A model generated the notes under the pieces. It was not told the origin of the DNA and ran no database searches. It saw only the letters and a program-made list of their open reading frames with translations. A stretch of 64,000 nt of DNA, from NCBI GenBank assembly GCA_945904955.1, contig CAMDPO010000004.1, forward strand, positions 1 through 64,000, given 5' to 3'. Every line of letters starts with the position of its first letter. Within the stretch, counting starts at the first letter, position 1. Source of the DNA: Rhizobium sp. Q54. Lineage in GTDB: Bacteria; Pseudomonadota; Alphaproteobacteria; UBA2966; CAIVPW01. Positions 9,570 through 18,641 of this stretch are shown piece after piece. Position numbers and translations under genes: made by a program.

Positions 9570-10855
9570 GCCCCCCCGTCACTCTCGGCGCACCGGCCGA
9601 CGTCTCGACGCGCGCGCGTATCGCGTGGGCACTCTACGACTGGGCCAATTCAGCCTATGCGACGCTGATCGTCACCTTTGTGTTCTCGACATACTTCGCC
9701 CTGGCGGTGGTCGAGGACGCGGTGCGCGGCCAGCAGCTGTGGGGTTGGGCGGCGAGCGCCAGCGGCCTTGCGGTCGCGCTGCTCGCGCCCGTCGTCGGCG
9801 CCATCGCCGACGCCGGCGGGCGGCGCAAGCCGCTGCTGTTTGTTTTCACGGCGCTGGCGACCGTGTGCACGGCGCTGCTGTGGTGGGCGGAGCCGGATCC
9901 CGAGTTCATCGTCTGGGTGATGGTGTGGTACGCGATCGGCAATGTCGGCGTCGAGTTCGGCGTCGTGTTCTCCAACTCGATGCTGCCCGACCTGGTACCG
10001 CGCGACCGCATCGGCCGCTGGTCGGGCTGGGCATGGGGATTGGGCTACGCCGGCGGCATCGTCTCGATGGTCGTCGCGTTGGTGGCGCTGGTGCAGGCCG
10101 AGCAGCCGTTGTTCGGGCTCGACAAGGAGAGCTTTGAACACATCCGCGCCGTGGCCCCGCTCGCCGCCGTGTGGCTGGCGATCTTCGCCGCGCCCCTGTT
10201 CCTGTTCACGCCCGACCGCCCCGGCCGAGTCGGCAACTTGGGCGAGCACGTGCGCACCGGCTTGCGCAACCTCGCCACGACGCTGGCGAGCGCGCGGTCC
10301 GACGGCAACTTGGTGCGCTTGCTGCTCGCCAACATGATCATGATGGATGGCCTGGTCACGGTGTTTGTCGTCGGCGGCATCTTCGCTGCGGGCGTGTTCG
10401 GCATGACCCAGACCGATGTCCTGCTGTTCGGCATCGTGCTCAACGTCACCGGCGGCATCGGTGCGGCGATGTTTGGATGGGTGGACGATCACGTGGGGCC
10501 GAAGCGCGCCATCCTGATCGCGCTGGTCGGCCTGTTCATCACAGCGGCCGGCGCCGTCGTCGCGCCGAGCACGACGCTGTTCTGGGTGTTTGGCTCCGCG
10601 CTGGGCCTGTTCGTCGGCCCGGTGCAGGCGGGCGGACGCTCGCTGATGGCGCGCATGGCGCCTTTGGGCCGCGCCACCGAGTTCTTCGGCCTGTTCGCTT
10701 TGTCGGGCAAGGCCACCGCGTTCCTTGGACCGGCCCTGGTGGCGACGGTGACTGCCGCAACGCAAAGCCAGCGCTGGGGCCTATCGGTGCTGCTGCTGTT
10801 CTTCGCCGTCGGCGGCGCGCTGTTGTGGACCGTGCGCGAGCCGCGCGCGGATTAG
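9566..10855 (+). CDS. MFS transporter of the UMF1/Atg22-like family
   Basis: The protein has about 429 residues and around 12 hydrophobic spans, so it lies in the inner membrane. The N-terminal ALYDWANSAYATLIVTFVFSTYF is characteristic of the UMF1 subfamily related to fungal vacuolar effluxer Atg22; GAIADAGGRRKPLL is the MFS loop motif between spans 2 and 3. Substrate unknown, possibly amino acids by family analogy. The start is GTG 9566, whose last two bases begin the stop of the DUF2147 gene (GTGA overlap). Confidence 0.85.
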   Translation: MSPPVTLGAPADVSTRARIAWALYDWANSAYATLIVTFVFSTYFALAVVEDAVRGQQLWGWAASASGLAVALLAPVVGAIADAGGRRKPLLFVFTALATVCTALLWWAEPDPEFIVWVMVWYAIGNVGVEFGVVFSNSMLPDLVPRDRIGRWSGWAWGLGYAGGIVSMVVALVALVQAEQPLFGLDKESFEHIRAVAPLAAVWLAIFAAPLFLFTPDRPGRVGNLGEHVRTGLRNLATTLASARSDGNLVRLLLANMIMMDGLVTVFVVGGIFAAGVFGMTQTDVLLFGIVLNVTGGIGAAMFGWVDDHVGPKRAILIALVGLFITAAGAVVAPSTTLFWVFGSALGLFVGPVQAGGRSLMARMAPLGRATEFFGLFALSGKATAFLGPALVATVTAATQSQRWGLSVLLLFFAVGGALLWTVREPRAD

Positions 10856-11010
10856 CCGTCGAAGGCCCGCACCAGCTTCGTCGGTGCGACGTCGCGCCAA
10901 CGGCGCAGCAGCAGGCTCTCGATGTACACGGGCTTCGCCTTTGATAGGCGCACCAGCACGCTCGGATGGCCGTCGTAGTGCGGTGTCGTCGTGTAGATGC
11001 GCGGTAGCAC
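10852..11010 (-). CDS. Small hypothetical protein (52 aa) directly after purH
   Basis: This short frame starts at GTG 11010 and reads MLPRIYTTTPHYDGHPSVLV, ending KLVRAFDG. Its composition is protein-like (balanced charged and hydrophobic residues). It lies in the same frame as purH, 30 bases after that stop, and it shares a TTAG stop overlap with the convergent MFS gene, as other real pairs in this window do. No ribosome-binding site is evident. It could also be a cut-off tail of an older, longer gene. Confidence 0.42.
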   Translation of the reverse strand: MLPRIYTTTPHYDGHPSVLVRLSKAKPVYIESLLLRRWRDVAPTKLVRAFDG

Positions 11011-11040
11011 GCACGCGCGCGGAGCGCGCCTAGGGGCGGC

Positions 11041-12630
11041 CTAGTGGAAGAAGTGGCGCAGCCCGCTGAACACCATGGCGAGGCCACGCGCGTCGGCGGC
11101 GGCGATGACCTCGTCGTCGCGCATCGAGCCACCCGGCTGGATGAAGGCGGTGGCGCCCGCGTCCGCCGCGGCGATGAGGCCATCGGCGAACGGGAAGAAC
11201 GCGTCCGAGGCCACCACCGAGCCGAACGTCGCTGACTTCGCCGCACCAGCGGCCGTGGCGGCATCGTCGGCCTTGGCACGGGCAATGCGCACGGAATCGA
11301 GGCGGCTCATCTGACCGGCGCCGATCGCGGTGGTGGCGCCGTCCTTGGCGAAGACGATGGCGTTCGATTTGACGTGCTTGCACACGCGCATGCCGAACAG
11401 CAGGTCGCGGCGCTCGGCCGCGGTCGGCGCGCGCTTGGTGACGACGTTGAGCGCCGCGTCGTCGACCATCGCCGCGTCGCGCGTCTGCACCAGGAGTCCA
11501 CCGGCAATGGTGCGCGCCGTCAGCCCCGGTCCGCGCGCCGCCGGCATGCGGCCGGTCAGCAAGAGCCGCAGGTTCTTCTTGGTGGCGAACAGCGCGAGCG
11601 CGTCGGCGTCAGCGTCGGGTGCGATGACGACCTCGGTGAAGATCTTGACGATCTCGGCGGCGGCTTCGGCGTCGAGCGGACGGTTGGCGGCGACGATGCC
11701 GCCGAACGCGCTGACCGGATCACACGCCAGCGCGCGGCGGTACGCCTCGGTAAGCGAAGCACCGATAGCGACGCCGCACGGATTGGCGTGCTTGATGATG
11801 GCAATGGCGGGTTCCGTGAACTCGGCCGCGACCTCGATGGCGGCGTCGGCATCGCCGAGGTTGTTGTAGGACAACTCCTTGCCCTGCACCTGGCGCGCGC
11901 TGGCGACACCCGGGCGCGGGTCCGTCGTGCGATAGAGCGCGCCGACCTGGTGCGGGTTCTCGCCGTAGCGCAGCGCGAGCGTACGTTCACCGACCAGAAC
12001 GAGGCGATCGGGCAGCGCTGCGCCGTCGGCGGCGCCGTCTTGGCGCGCGAACCACGCCGCGATGTTGGTGTCGTACGCGGCGGTGCGCGCGAACGCTTTC
12101 GCCGCGAGCCGCCGCCGTAGCTGCAGCGACGTCGCGCCGTTGTTGGCTTCGATGTCGCGCGTCACTTCGGCGAGGTCGGCCGCGTCGACGACCACGGTGA
12201 CGTGCGCGTGATTCTTGGCGGACGAGCGGATCATCGCCGGGCCGCCGATGTCGATCTGCTCGATGCATTCGTCGAACGGCGCGCCCGCCGCGACGGTCTG
12301 CTCGAACGGGTAGAGGTTCACCACCACCAGGTCGATCGGCTGGATGCCGTGGCTGCACATGGCGGTGGCGTGCGCCGCGTCGTCGCGCAAGCCGAGGATG
12401 CCGCCGTGCACCTTGGGATGCAGCGTCTTGACGCGGCCGCCCAGCATCTCGGGAAACCCAGTGAAATCCGATACTTCGCGCACCGGCACGCCGGCGGCGG
12501 CGAGCGCCTTGGCGGTGCCGCCGGTCGACAAGATCTCGACCTTGCGCGCCGCCAGGAAGCGGCCGAACTCGACCAAGCCGGTCTTGTCGGAGACGGAAAT
12601 CAGCGCGCGAGCGAGGGGAGGCGTGGCCAC
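11041..12630 (-). CDS. purH: Bifunctional AICAR transformylase / IMP cyclohydrolase
   Basis: This 529-residue enzyme carries out the last two steps of IMP synthesis. The N-terminal cyclohydrolase (MGS-like) domain shows [27 protein letters not shown] and [16 protein letters not shown]. The transformylase domain shows [46 protein letters not shown] and, near the C-terminus, [28 protein letters not shown]. Length is normal for the family. The start is GTG 12630 with GGAG eight bases upstream. A probable promoter lies at 12751-12780. Confidence 0.97.
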   Translation of the reverse strand: MATPPLARALISVSDKTGLVEFGRFLAARKVEILSTGGTAKALAAAGVPVREVSDFTGFPEMLGGRVKTLHPKVHGGILGLRDDAAHATAMCSHGIQPIDLVVVNLYPFEQTVAAGAPFDECIEQIDIGGPAMIRSSAKNHAHVTVVVDAADLAEVTRDIEANNGATSLQLRRRLAAKAFARTAAYDTNIAAWFARQDGAADGAALPDRLVLVGERTLALRYGENPHQVGALYRTTDPRPGVASARQVQGKELSYNNLGDADAAIEVAAEFTEPAIAIIKHANPCGVAIGASLTEAYRRALACDPVSAFGGIVAANRPLDAEAAAEIVKIFTEVVIAPDADADALALFATKKNLRLLLTGRMPAARGPGLTARTIAGGLLVQTRDAAMVDDAALNVVTKRAPTAAERRDLLFGMRVCKHVKSNAIVFAKDGATTAIGAGQMSRLDSVRIARAKADDAATAAGAAKSATFGSVVASDAFFPFADGLIAAADAGATAFIQPGGSMRDDEVIAAADARGLAMVFSGLRHFFH

Positions 12631-12750
12631 GGGCGGGCTCCTTCAGAGAAGCGATGAACCGGAATGTCCGGCGCCCAGGCGATCGGCGATGCGTGCCCGC
12701 GCTTCCCGATGGTTCAACCCATCCAGCTTCGCCAGTCGCGCGGATGCGTT

Positions 12751-12780
12751 CTTATAGGGGGCAACCAGAGGAGTCGGCAA
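12751..12780 (-). promoter_or_regulatory. Possible sigma-70 promoter of purH
   Basis: On the minus strand TTGCCG (12775-12780) and TATAAG (12751-12756) lie 18 bases apart. It is placed in the gap between the MBL-fold gene and purH and would give a leader of about 110 bases. Confidence 0.38.
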
Positions 12781-12815
12781 GGTGACCCGCGGCGTGTCCG
12801 CGCGGGTTGAAAACC

Positions 12816-13652
12816 CTATGGCCGCAGTACGAGGCCTTCCTTGGCGACGATCGAGCCGGGGCGCTTGGCGGTGACGGCCGTGTGGATGCCGTCCATGAAG
12901 TCGTCGTCGTGGTCGGGGTCGTGATGGAACACCACGAACGTCTTCACACCGGCGGCGTCGCACAAGCGCACGCCTTCTTCCCAGGTCGAGTGGCCCCAGT
13001 CGGCGCGCTTCGGGAACTCGGCGTCAGTGTACGTCGAGTCGTAGATCACGATCTCGGAACCTTTGATCAGGTTCAGTATGTTCTGATCCGGCTTGCCGAT
13101 GACGTGCTGCGTGTCGGTCAGGTAGCAGATCGACTTGCCGCCGAACTCGATGCGATAGCCGGTGGCGCGATCCGGATGATTGAGACGCGTCGTGCGCAAC
13201 TTCACGCCGGGGCGTGGCTCGAGCACTTCGCCGGCGTCGAAGTCGAGGTACGCGACGTTGGCGGTGAAGATCTCCGGCGGCACCGGGAACAGCGGCGAGA
13301 ACATCATCTCGGAGATGACGTACTTCACCGTCATCTCGCGCGCCTTGAGGTGACCGGCCCAAATACGGATCTGACTCGTCTTGATGAACAGCGGAACGAA
13401 GAACGGCAGTCCGCAGACGTGGTCGAAGTGGGTGTGGGTCAGGAAGAGGTCGGTGTCGACGGGGCCGTCCTTCGCCAGCTCGTTGCCGAGATAGCGGAGG
13501 CCGGTGCCGGCATCGAAGAGCAGCATGTGCTTGCCGCACCGCACTTCGAGCGAAGCGGTATTGCCACCGTAGCGCGCGGTGCAAGGTCCGGGTGTCGCGA
13601 TACTGCCGCGCACTCCCCAGAACCGGACGTAAAAGTCCTCACTATCCGCCAC
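12816..13652 (-). CDS. MBL-fold metallo-hydrolase
   Basis: A metallo-beta-lactamase-fold hydrolase of about 278 residues. It shows FWGVRGSIATPGP, RYGGNTASLEV, the metal motif HTHFDH (residues 73-78), a later His in LNHPDR, CYLTDTQHV (Asp ligand) and VVFHHDPDHDDDF. The FWGVRGS and GGNTxSLEV motifs mark a subgroup often annotated as cyclic-nucleotide-phosphodiesterase or RNase-Z-like; the true substrate is unknown. The start is uncertain: GTG 13652 is preferred because AGGGGG lies nine bases upstream; the frame remains open to GTG 13673. It is followed at a distance by purH. Confidence 0.85.
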   Translation of the reverse strand: MADSEDFYVRFWGVRGSIATPGPCTARYGGNTASLEVRCGKHMLLFDAGTGLRYLGNELAKDGPVDTDLFLTHTHFDHVCGLPFFVPLFIKTSQIRIWAGHLKAREMTVKYVISEMMFSPLFPVPPEIFTANVAYLDFDAGEVLEPRPGVKLRTTRLNHPDRATGYRIEFGGKSICYLTDTQHVIGKPDQNILNLIKGSEIVIYDSTYTDAEFPKRADWGHSTWEEGVRLCDAAGVKTFVVFHHDPDHDDDFMDGIHTAVTAKRPGSIVAKEGLVLRP

Positions 13653-13757
13653 GTACACGCGCCCCCTGCCCACGAATCCCCCGATTCAAGGCATTCTGCC
13701 CAACTCCCTGCCAGTTCGGAAGTCGCTTTCCTGTTGGATTTGAGAGGGCGTGCGACC

Positions 13758-14447
13758 CTACGGTACGAGACGGTACCCGCCAGGCTCCGTGACCAGGATT
13801 ACCGCGGCGGACGGGTCGCGTTCCATCTTCTGCCGCAGCCGGTACACATGCGTATCTAGCGTGTGGGTGGTCACCCCAGAGTTGTATCCCCACACTTCGG
13901 ACAAGAGCGTTTCGCGATTCACGACGCGCGCCCCTGCCCGATACAGGTACTTGAGAATAGCGGTTTCCTTTTCAGTCAGACGTACTTTTTCGCCGCTCTC
14001 CGAGTCGAGCAGCAACTTTCCCGCCGGACGGAACGAGTATCGACCGATCGCAAAGACCGCGTCTTCGCTTTGCTCGTGCTGGCGCATGTGCGCGCGCAGG
14101 CGCGCCACGAGGACGCCCAAGCGGAATGGCTTGGTGATGTAGTCGTTGGCGCCCGACTCCAGGCCGAGGATGGTGTCGGCATCGCCGTCCTGCGCGGTCA
14201 GCATGATGATCGGCGCTTTGACACCGGAGCGCCGCAGCAGCCGGCACACTTCGCGGCCGTCGAGATCGGGCAGGGCGACGTCGAGCAGGATGGCGTCGAA
14301 GCGCTGGGACTTGGCGAGCTCGAGGGCGCGCGCGCCGGTTTCCGCCTCGGTCGTCTCGAACTCCTCATGGAGGTCGAGCTGTTCGTGCAACGCATCGCGT
14401 AGCGCGTTGTCATCGTCCACGAGCAGGACCGTCTTGGCAGCGGCCAT
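13758..14447 (-). CDS. OmpR-type two-component response regulator
   Basis: This 229-residue protein has a receiver domain at 1-120 (acidic DDD at 11-13, phospho-acceptor Asp56, Thr84, Lys106 in YITKP). A winged-helix DNA-binding domain follows at about 130-229, with VRLTEKETAILKYLYRAGARVVNRETLLSEVWG and THTLDTHVYRLRQKME. No sensor kinase gene is nearby, so its signal is unknown. ATG 14447 begins exactly at the receiver domain and has GGAG upstream; the longer frame adds a basic lead without family support. Confidence 0.93.
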   Translation of the reverse strand: MAAAKTVLLVDDDNALRDALHEQLDLHEEFETTEAETGARALELAKSQRFDAILLDVALPDLDGREVCRLLRRSGVKAPIIMLTAQDGDADTILGLESGANDYITKPFRLGVLVARLRAHMRQHEQSEDAVFAIGRYSFRPAGKLLLDSESGEKVRLTEKETAILKYLYRAGARVVNRETLLSEVWGYNSGVTTHTLDTHVYRLRQKMERDPSAAVILVTEPGGYRLVP

Positions 14448-14598
14448 ACGAAGGGGCTCCGGCCGCCTCATTGCGAGAGGGGCCTCCACGAGAAATTCCG
14501 GGAAGCGCGCCGAAGAATGCACAAGTCACGGCCAGCGCACAACCAAGCTCAAGGGAAAGTGTGCGCCACAACCACAACCGTGGCAGGAGCGTGCGTCC

Positions 14599-15540
14599 AT
14601 GTCCCTTCGCGCTGCCGACGCGGCAAAAGATTCCGGGCGTGACGCCGCGCGCACCGGGAAAGCCACGGGCGCTGCGCCGCTGCCGTGGCGCGCCGATTGC
14701 TTGGTAACCATCATGCTCGGTCCAACACGCGGCACGAACGGCAGCATCGCATCTGCGTCGACCGCGCCCGCCGCACCGGCGGCGCGTGGCGTACCGGCGT
14801 GGGGCGAAGACGGATTCACGTTTGGCGACCTCGTCGACGTCGTCAACCCGCTGCAGCACATCCCGATCGTGTCGTGGGCCTACCGCGCGCTGACCGGCGA
14901 CCAGATCGCGCCGGCCGCGAAGGTGGTCGGCGGCACTCTGTTCGGCGGACCGGTCGGCCTGGCGCTGAGCGCGTTCGATGCCACGCTCCAGCACACGACA
15001 GGCCGCGACACCGGCGCCACGGTTGTGGCGCTGCTCTCCGGCAAGGGCCGCGGCGCGCCGGCGCCGACGAGCATTGCGCCGGACGGCATTGCCGTCGCCG
15101 TGCAGATGCTGCCAGCAGGTACGTCCGGCACAACGCCGACGCTGACCGACGCGCAGATGGCGCGGCTGCTCGGTGGAGCAGGCGCGCCCGCCGTTGTGCC
15201 CGTCACTCCCGTGCCGGCGTGGCAGCAAGCAGCGGCGACACTGCCGCAAGATCAAGTTGCGTTGCTGCTGCGCTCGGTCGGGTTGCCGGCGCAGACAGCC
15301 ACTACAGCACAGACTCGCGCGGCGGTTGCAGAAGCGCCCGTGCAGATCGCCGCTGCGGGAACGGTGCGCGCGCCGTCAGCCGTTGCGATGCCGGCACTAC
15401 CTGTTCAACCAGTCGTTGTCGCGGACCTGGCGCCGCCCGCAGTCACGGCGCCCGGGGAGGCCGACGAGCGGGCGCGGCGCCGTGCCGTCGACGACGCGCG
15501 CACCAACGGCGACGAGATTCGCCGGCTGTTCGCGCAGTAG
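14599..15540 (+). CDS. Conserved hypothetical protein with a 'DVVNPLQHIP' domain
   Basis: A 313-residue protein. The recognisable part is at about residues 72-140: FTFGDLVDVVNPLQHIPIVS, then a glycine- and alanine-rich stretch (AAKVVGGTLFGGPVGLALSA). I recall this block from unnamed alphaproteobacterial proteins, but no function is known. The remainder is Ala/Pro/Val-rich, low-complexity, and ends with a charged helix (ADERARRRAVDDARTNGDEI). ATG 14599 has AGGAG nine bases upstream; ATG 14713 is an alternative. It is divergent from the response regulator. Confidence 0.6.
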   Translation: MSLRAADAAKDSGRDAARTGKATGAAPLPWRADCLVTIMLGPTRGTNGSIASASTAPAAPAARGVPAWGEDGFTFGDLVDVVNPLQHIPIVSWAYRALTGDQIAPAAKVVGGTLFGGPVGLALSAFDATLQHTTGRDTGATVVALLSGKGRGAPAPTSIAPDGIAVAVQMLPAGTSGTTPTLTDAQMARLLGGAGAPAVVPVTPVPAWQQAAATLPQDQVALLLRSVGLPAQTATTAQTRAAVAEAPVQIAAAGTVRAPSAVAMPALPVQPVVVADLAPPAVTAPGEADERARRRAVDDARTNGDEIRRLFAQ

Positions 15541-15577
15541 TCGCGCGCTGCGGCGCGGGCGCTCGGAACGTCGCGCG

Positions 15578-16273
15578 CTACGGCGCGCGCTCACCGAAGA
15601 CTGCTGTACCGACACGCACGCTCGTCGCACCGAGTGCAACGGCGTCCTCGAAGTCGGCGCTCATGCCCATGCTCAGCTGCGCGAGGCGATGACGCGTGGC
15701 GAGCTTCGCCAGCAGGGCAAAGTGCGGCGCCGGCGGCTCGCCCTGCGGCGGGATGCACATCAGCCCAACCACCGGCAAGTCGAGCTCGCCCTGACAGAGC
15801 GACAGGAACTGCGGCAGCTCCGCCGGCAACACGCCGGCCTTCTGTGCCTCCTCGCCGACGTTCACCTCGACGAAGCACGACGGCCGGCGGCCGCTCGTCG
15901 CCATCTCGGCGGCCAATGCGTGGGCCAGCTTGGGCCGGTCGAGGGTCTGGATGACGTCGAATAGCGCCACCGCCGCCTTCACCTTGTTGGTCTGCAACGG
16001 TCCGATAAGGTGCAGGACGGCGTCCGGATACACCGCACGCAGTGCCGGCCACTTGCCCTGCGCCTCCTGGACGCGGTTTTCGCCGAACGCGCGGTGCCCG
16101 GCCGCGAGGGCCGCGGCCACCCGTTCGGCGGGCTGGGTCTTGGACACGGCAATGAGCGTAATGGCGGCCGGATCGCGCTCGACGCCGCGCGCCGCCAGCG
16201 CAGTGCGGGCCTGTATGCGCGCGAGGTTTGCAGCAACGTCGGCGCCGGCGGTCTGCGAATGGGGGGGGGACAC
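15578..16273 (-). CDS. YggS-family pyridoxal phosphate homeostasis protein
   Basis: This 231-residue PLP-binding protein maintains PLP and amino-acid balance and has no known catalytic reaction. The PLP lysine is Lys45 in LIAVSKTQP; also seen are FGENRVQEAQGKW, HLIGPLQTNKVK, EVNVGEEAQKAG, GLMCIPP and SMGMSADFEDAVALGATSVRVGTAVFG, all family hallmarks. The start GTG 16273 lies just before a run of nine C (on the coding strand) within the first codons, with no clear ribosome-binding site, so the true start is uncertain. Divergent from the thiE-like gene. Confidence 0.93.
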   Translation of the reverse strand: MSPPHSQTAGADVAANLARIQARTALAARGVERDPAAITLIAVSKTQPAERVAAALAAGHRAFGENRVQEAQGKWPALRAVYPDAVLHLIGPLQTNKVKAAVALFDVIQTLDRPKLAHALAAEMATSGRRPSCFVEVNVGEEAQKAGVLPAELPQFLSLCQGELDLPVVGLMCIPPQGEPPAPHFALLAKLATRHRLAQLSMGMSADFEDAVALGATSVRVGTAVFGERAP

Positions 16274-16362
16274 CGTCGGAAACCTAGCAGAGGCGCAGAT
16301 ACGTAACTACCGTGAGGCGCAGGAGTTGCGGCAAACTCGCGGCCGTGGCTCCTTGTGCGCAC

Positions 16363-16995
16363 ATGAAGTACGACGGCCTACGGCACCTCGGCGCGGTGGC
16401 AGCGCAATTGCGCGAGCGCGGCGGCAACCCGCGTGCCGCGAACGGCGGTCCACTTCCATCGCTGATCCTTGTGACGGACACGCTCCGGCATCCCGATCCT
16501 CTGCCGGCGATGCGCTGTCTGCCGCGCGGCTCAGCAGTGCTATTGCGCGATTATGAACACGCACAGCGCGCGTCGCTTGCCGCAGCGCTTGCCCGGGAGT
16601 GCAGTGCGCTTGGGATTGCGCTGTGGGTCGGCGCTGACCTCGCGCTGGCACGCAGCGTCGCCGCAGACGGATTGCACTTGCGCGAGCGCGATGTTGGGCT
16701 GTTATCCCGGGAGCAGTGGCATGGGGTGCTGACGACGTCAGTCCATTCGCTCGGCGCCCTTGAGCGCGCCAGCAGGCTTGCAACGGATGCCGCCTTGATC
16801 GCACCCGTGTTCGCGACCAGAACGCACCCGGACGCGCGGCCGATCGGCGTGAAACGGTTGCGGGAGATGGTACACGAGGCCGAGATGCCCGTGTACGCGT
16901 TGGGAGGCATCAACCTGAGCAATGCCTCACAGTTGCTCGACACCGGCGTCGCCGGCATCGCCGCGGTGGACGCCTTGCACGGCGCAGCTCGATGA
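16363..16995 (+). CDS. Thiamine phosphate synthase-like protein (ThiE/TenI)
   Basis: A TIM-barrel protein of about 210 residues. The order of motifs fits ThiE/TenI: LILVTDTLRHPDP at the start of the barrel, GIALWVGADLALARSVAADGLHL, TTSVHSLGALERA (equivalent of the VSxH motif), IAPVFATRTHPD and YALGGINLSNASQLLDTGVAGIAAVDAL. ThiE joins HMP-PP and THZ-P; whether this protein does so or is a TenI-type relative cannot be decided from sequence alone. No other thiamine gene is nearby. ATG 16363 is preferred; an upstream GTG at 16312 is possible. It overlaps the next gene by ATGA. Confidence 0.75.
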   Translation: MKYDGLRHLGAVAAQLRERGGNPRAANGGPLPSLILVTDTLRHPDPLPAMRCLPRGSAVLLRDYEHAQRASLAAALARECSALGIALWVGADLALARSVAADGLHLRERDVGLLSREQWHGVLTTSVHSLGALERASRLATDAALIAPVFATRTHPDARPIGVKRLREMVHEAEMPVYALGGINLSNASQLLDTGVAGIAAVDALHGAAR

Positions 16996-18641
16996 GTCGG
17001 GGCGACGCTCTTGAGTCCGGATCTGTTCGCCAGAGGCTCCTTGCGCAGGCGGTTCGACTCCAGCGGCAGGGTGACACTGCCGCCGCTGTGACCGCGTGCC
17101 GCAAGGTGCTGCGCGCCGCGCCCAGTGATGTCGATGCATGGCAGCTCCTGGCATGGATTGAGTTGCAGCGTGGCAACCTTGCTGCGAGTCTCGAGGCATT
17201 CGAGAAGGTAGCGGCGGCAACCCCGCGGGACGCGGCGGCCCATATGAACGTCGGCAATGCGCTGCTCGAGCTGCAGCGTTCCGAGGACGCGTTGCGCAGC
17301 TATGACCGGGCGCTGGCGCTCGACCCCGTGCACACCCGGACTTTGTATAATCGCGGAGTGTGCCTCAGTGCACTTGGCCGTCATGCGGAAGCCCTGGCGA
17401 GCTACGAGCAGGCGTTGGCGATCGAGCCGCGCCATGTTGACGCGTTGTATGGCAGGGGTAACGCGCTCGCGTCTCTCGGCCGCCACGGAGATGCCGCGAC
17501 GGCTTTCGAGCGAGCGCTCACCGCAAATCCCGGACGCGCTGACATCTGGATCAACCGTGGCAATTCCTTGCAGGAGCTTTGTCGGCTAGACGAGGCTCTC
17601 GCTTGCTACACACGAGCGCGCATCCTTGAGCCAAGCAACCCGGACGCAGCATTCCACGAGGCACTGCTGCGTCTGCTGGCCGGCGACTATAAGCAGGGGT
17701 GGCCGCTGTACGAGGCGCGGTGGCGCACCGCAGCTGCTGCGCGCGTGCGGCGTGACCTGCCAGGGTCGCAGTGGCGCGGCGAGAAGAGCGACTTGCGCGG
17801 CAAGACGGTTCTGCTGCACGCCGAGCAGGGCTTTGGCGATACGATTCAGTTTTGCCGCTACGCGCCGCTGGTCGCACAGGCGGGCGCGACTGTAATCTTG
17901 GAGGTGCAGCCGGCACTGCGGACGCTGATGCGCTCGCTCGCCGGGGTCGAGACAGTGATCGCGCGTGGCGAATCGCTGCCTCGGTTCGACCTGCACTGCC
18001 CGCTGCTGAGTCTGCCGTTGGCGTTTGGAACCACCGTTTCCACGATTCCGAGTGTCGTCCCATACCTGCGCGCCCCGGCCGATCGGGTGGCGCAGTGGCA
18101 AGAGCGATTGCGTGGTGTGTCGCGCCCCCGCATCGGCGTGGCCTGGGCGGGGAGCGGTGCGTTCGAGAACGATCAGCGCTCTATTGCCTTGGTTACGTTG
18201 ACTACCGCACTGCCAGTGGGGCCGGCGTACGTCAGTCTGCAGAAGGACGTGCGCGATTCGGATGGCGCGGCCCTGCTCGCGCGGCCCGACATCGCAGACT
18301 TCCGGACGGGTCTGACAGACTTTGCGGATACGGCGGCGCTTGTTGAACAATTGGACTTGGTCGTCACGGTCGATACCGCCGTGGCGCATCTGGCTGCCGC
18401 GATGGGCAAGCCGGTACTGCTGCTGGCGGCCTACAATCCGACCTGGCGCTGGCTCCTTGGTCGCGGAGACAGCCCTTGGTATCCAACCGTGCGCCTGTTG
18501 CGCCAGGCGGTCATCGGCGATTGGTCGGCGGCACTCTCGGTGGTGCGTGAGGCGATCAGCGCCGAGGTACGGCTCGCGCAAAAAACTGAGGGCGGACCGA
18601 AGTCCGCCCCCAATTCCATCCCCCAAAGAAGCAGACGTTAG
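16992..18641 (+). CDS. TPR protein with C-terminal glycosyltransferase-9-like domain
   Basis: The protein has 549 residues. About six tetratricopeptide repeats span residues 15-215 (for example DALRSYDRALALDPVHTRTL and EALASYEQALAIEPRHVDAL). The C-terminal half has KTVLLHAEQGFGDTIQFCRYAPLV, IGVAWAGSGAFENDQRSI and TVDTAVAHLAAAMGKPVLLL. This is the pattern of proteins with a GT9/heptosyltransferase-like fold often linked to glycosylation of surface components. The acceptor is unknown. It starts inside the stop of the thiE-like gene (ATGA) and ends with a TTAG overlap with the convergent porin gene. Confidence 0.8.
   Translation: MSRGDALESGSVRQRLLAQAVRLQRQGDTAAAVTACRKVLRAAPSDVDAWQLLAWIELQRGNLAASLEAFEKVAAATPRDAAAHMNVGNALLELQRSEDALRSYDRALALDPVHTRTLYNRGVCLSALGRHAEALASYEQALAIEPRHVDALYGRGNALASLGRHGDAATAFERALTANPGRADIWINRGNSLQELCRLDEALACYTRARILEPSNPDAAFHEALLRLLAGDYKQGWPLYEARWRTAAAARVRRDLPGSQWRGEKSDLRGKTVLLHAEQGFGDTIQFCRYAPLVAQAGATVILEVQPALRTLMRSLAGVETVIARGESLPRFDLHCPLLSLPLAFGTTVSTIPSVVPYLRAPADRVAQWQERLRGVSRPRIGVAWAGSGAFENDQRSIALVTLTTALPVGPAYVSLQKDVRDSDGAALLARPDIADFRTGLTDFADTAALVEQLDLVVTVDTAVAHLAAAMGKPVLLLAAYNPTWRWLLGRGDSPWYPTVRLLRQAVIGDWSAALSVVREAISAEVRLAQKTEGGPKSAPNSIPQRSRR
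18580..18609 (-). terminator. Intrinsic terminator of the porin gene, inside the convergent TPR gene
   Basis: An eight-base stem (18590-18597 with 18602-18609) closes a stable tetraloop (TTCG on the minus strand). It is followed on that strand by TCAGTTTTTT. It lies about 30 bases past the porin stop and within the last codons of the TPR gene on the other strand. Confidence 0.85.

Noticed and set aside
12783..12808. Short inverted repeat ACCCGCG / CGCGGGT between the MBL-fold gene and purH.
   Set aside because: No T tract in either direction; not called a terminator.
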